A program made the translations under genes and the position numbers. Positions 7,001-7,529 of a stretch of 7,529 nt of DNA are shown here, piece after piece. Source of the DNA: Methyloligella sp. (GTDB taxonomy: Bacteria > Pseudomonadota > Alphaproteobacteria > Rhizobiales > JALUTE01). The notes beneath the pieces were generated by a model. It did no database searches and was not told where the DNA came from. It saw only the letters and a list, made by a program, of their open reading frames with translations. The DNA lies in assembly GCA_027058255.1 (NCBI GenBank), contig JALUTE010000490.1, forward strand, positions 1 to 7,529, read 5' to 3'. The number at the start of each line of letters is the position of its first letter. Position 1 is the stretch's first letter.

Positions 7001-7529
7001 TGGCTTCTATTGCGCCAAGCCGCGCAAGGGGCCCAGGTGCCGGCCGGGCGAGACCACCTTCCTGAGCCGGCACGCGGTGCCGAAGGGCTGGTCCTGGCGG
7101 CGCGCGACGAAAGGCGGGCGCACCATCTATTGCGCCAAGCCGCGCCGGTTGCCGCCACCTCCGGCCTGCATCGGCGGCAAGGCGGTGCTCCTGAAGACCA
7201 TGCCGCCGCACTGGGCGTGCAAGTGCCCCAAGGGCAAGCGGCTCGTCGGCAATCGCTGCGTGCGCGCGCCCGTGTTCTGTCCGAGACCGCGGCGCAAGAG
7301 CGACGGCACGTGCTGCCCCGTCGGCTATGTGGCGGATGGCAACCAGTGCTTCGCCAAGCCTTGCCCCGAGGGCTATCGTCGGGTGGCCGGCAAGTGCATG
7401 CCGATCGCCACGTCCTGCCCGAAGGGCTGGCGGCGGGTGAACGGCCAGTGCAAGCCGCCGATCGTCGTGCCGCCGAGGCCCAAGATTTGTCCGAAGGGCT
7501 GGCGGCGGGTGCGCGGCCAGTGCAAACCG
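4008..7529 (+). CDS. Large exported protein: beta-propeller-like region, two DUF11-like domains, Cys-module tail (3' end outside window)
   Basis: Open from ATG 4008 to the window edge: 1174 codons with no stop. The start is supported by GAGGAG nine bases upstream. An unusually long n-region (about 30 residues) precedes a hydrophobic stretch (31-53) and a likely cleavage near ARAEA (55-59), so it should be exported. Residues about 70-500 show repeated short beta-strand stretches such as GTVWRIDGRTGEITLFANI and YVSDLDTGIIHRLDL, typical of beta-propellers, plus a calcium-loop-like DNNGDGIPE (157-165). A Trp/Pro-rich linker (508-530) follows. Two DUF11-like domains start at PDLDIQK (533 and 668), 135 residues apart, each with the TNVGAA and NVPAG signatures. 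After a Pro linker (864-878) come two 86-residue Cys-containing units and then five C-X10-C modules up to the edge. I know of no function for this architecture. A surface adhesin, matrix or scaffold protein is likely, and it may be bound or processed by the divergently encoded protease. The strongest sign of a shared role is the shared Cys module and promoter. Confidence 0.9.
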   Translation, partial: MTFPTPIAAGTRGRGAGPALPSCARAPTCPLILQTLITFIGLIAALAASVLAFSARAEAQEAAPGLVSSGDLAVTGFSGTVDRGGQTFINPDGASLKVFDVSGRGPARGQLVDAPVKFEAFARDIGQVFGITFDNASPPNIYVTASSAHGLQIVIPDNNGDGIPERVKTGQPGAMFMDGQWGTAKGGGPGTVWRIDGRTGEITLFANIQTGGEPNSGPGLGNITFDPAHFQLYVSDLDTGIIHRLDLAGNDLGTFDHGVQGRPAAGLDVVMLDPTRRMNIQDAAFDSENSDTWGLADIRRRVWGLAYYEGRLYYAVADGPQIWSVGVNPDGSFAADARIEIQQVPGGFPVSDILFTPRGRMILAQRGGILASHDYSQYHTPKLDRVLRYHRDENGAWVQEPEEYAIGFPKDHKNASGGVGLACDGTLWSTGDALRNDPALADRLTPGGPLVVHGLQGNKVSLVRPRNVPPWAAWFIDYDGQFADPEKAGHVGDVEVYRDCKGGRAESWPGWTPIPEWSPPEGWVPPTWWPRTPDLDIQKIASQCVADPAHPGSYLCTYTIVVTNVGAADFVGHIQVSDNVPAGAVFVPPPGGSIPWNCGQPGGPGTSVDCSSVNVETLHPGEAETLEITIRVDPPFAENRIPNCAEILNPDDPHGNNEACDDGTLPRPDLDIQKTFDQCVLEAGGWRCFFWIDITNVGAAPYTGPLHVVENVPAGTIFGGIAASSSPGWGCIGGPPIECTLPMPPGVTIPPLGSEWLYLSIIVPFGPPGGPQPGPFENCVALGAPTHAGDPQAPGVNQACTPFDIPRPIPLMGPGGPKPAPKTQAFCPRGWTRFASTASVPKGWESRTIGEGASAIVCARPKRLPPPPPPPPVPPQTPKCPAGWQPVTPGAIPSGWKVMVLDGIRPDGTRYGLYCAKPRPRGPKCRAGETAFPRRSAVPSGWTWRRVRRHGRTIYCARPKPFRPQCPKGWKKVSGPGAVPPGWQVIVVDGIRPDGKRFGFYCAKPRKGPRCRPGETTFLSRHAVPKGWSWRRATKGGRTIYCAKPRRLPPPPACIGGKAVLLKTMPPHWACKCPKGKRLVGNRCVRAPVFCPRPRRKSDGTCCPVGYVADGNQCFAKPCPEGYRRVAGKCMPIATSCPKGWRRVNGQCKPPIVVPPRPKICPKGWRRVRGQCKP
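5604..6422 (+). repeat. Tandem pair of DUF11-like domains
   Basis: Two domains start with PDLDIQK at protein positions 533 and 668, a 135-residue (405-base) period. Both contain a cysteine soon after the start (SQC, DQC), TNVGAA, a (D/E)NVPAG motif, and end with an NCxxL segment and an EAC or QAC cysteine. This is the usual DUF11 layout of stalk-like extracellular beta-sandwich domains. The two copies have diverged clearly, so the duplication is not recent. Confidence 0.75.
6645..7145 (+). repeat. Two 86-residue (258-base) tandem Cys-containing units
   Basis: Each unit has an A half, which begins CPxGW and ends with DGIRPDG and YCAKPR, and a B half, which begins CRxGET and ends with GRTIYCAxP. 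A starts at residues 880 and 966, B at 925 and 1011; both give a period of exactly 86 residues. Identity is visible in DNA, for example around GGCATCCG and CTATTGCGCCAAGCCG. A weaker related half (residues 827-863, CPRGW to VCARPKR) stands before the first unit. Not a CRISPR array: the repeat is in frame and coding. Confidence 0.85.
7224..7523 (+). repeat. Five C-X10-C modules at the end of the large protein
   Basis: Modules occur at residues 1073-1084 (CPKGKRLVGNRC), 1103-1114 (CPVGYVADGNQC), 1119-1130 (CPEGYRRVAGKC), 1137-1148 (CPKGWRRVNGQC) and 1161-1172 (CPKGWRRVRGQC). All have exactly ten residues between cysteines. The last two are nearly identical in DNA and sit 72 bases apart, indicating recent duplication, and the array may go on past the window edge. 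Confidence 0.85.

Noticed and set aside
4071..7211. A 1046-codon open frame on the minus strand opposite the large gene
   Set aside because: It is Arg/Ala/Gly-rich with no domain, and begins with GTG without context. The plus strand here has clear DUF11-like domains, Cys repeats, signal peptide and ribosome site. GC-rich codon use keeps the opposite strand free of stops.
6645..7523. Regular repeats suggesting a CRISPR array
   Set aside because: The periods (258 and 72 bases) are multiples of three, the repeats are coding in one frame and there are no spacer-like unique segments between identical short repeats.

Overview
The window is very GC-rich by eye, with long antisense open frames lying over every real gene. 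The proteins look alphaproteobacterial. The partial gene at the left edge has a signal peptide and mature start (ADLGGDCCAD) that I recognise from porins of Hyphomicrobiales-type organisms. I therefore infer an alphaproteobacterium, probably Hyphomicrobiales. Species cannot be told from this.

Layout: (1) 1-111, minus strand: the first 37 codons of a probable outer-membrane porin. (2) About 112-639: an intergenic stretch with no convincing gene, holding a 15-bp palindrome and a hairpin near the end of the next operon. (3) 3750-640, minus strand: a compact three-gene operon of ECF sigma factor (TTG start), single-pass membrane anti-sigma factor (ATGA overlap with the sigma gene), and secreted S8 subtilisin-like protease (GTG start behind a strong ribosome binding site, 19 nt after the anti-sigma stop). 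(4) 3751-4007: a divergent promoter region. (5) 4008-7529, plus strand, running off the right edge: a very large exported protein of at least 1174 residues. It has a signal peptide, a beta-propeller-like N-terminal half, a Trp/Pro-rich linker, two DUF11-like domains, two 86-residue tandem Cys-containing units, and a run of short C-X10-C modules.

How the parts may work together: the divergent region carries two copies of the same ECF-type promoter, TGAACC-N16-CG(T/A)C, one facing the sigma operon and one facing the large gene. The simplest reading is a self-regulated sigma factor that also switches on the exported protein. Two further links support a single system. First, the protease has five copies, and the large protein at least five, of the same basic 12-residue C-X10-C module (model CPKGWRRVNGQC), always with exactly ten residues between the cysteines. 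Second, the periplasmic domain of the anti-sigma factor resembles the propeptide of the protease encoded next to it. I infer an envelope or extracytoplasmic response module in which a protease, an anti-sigma sensor shaped like a protease propeptide, and a surface or secreted Cys-module protein are made together. The gene families are established. The functional coupling is inference, and I know of no description of this exact combination.
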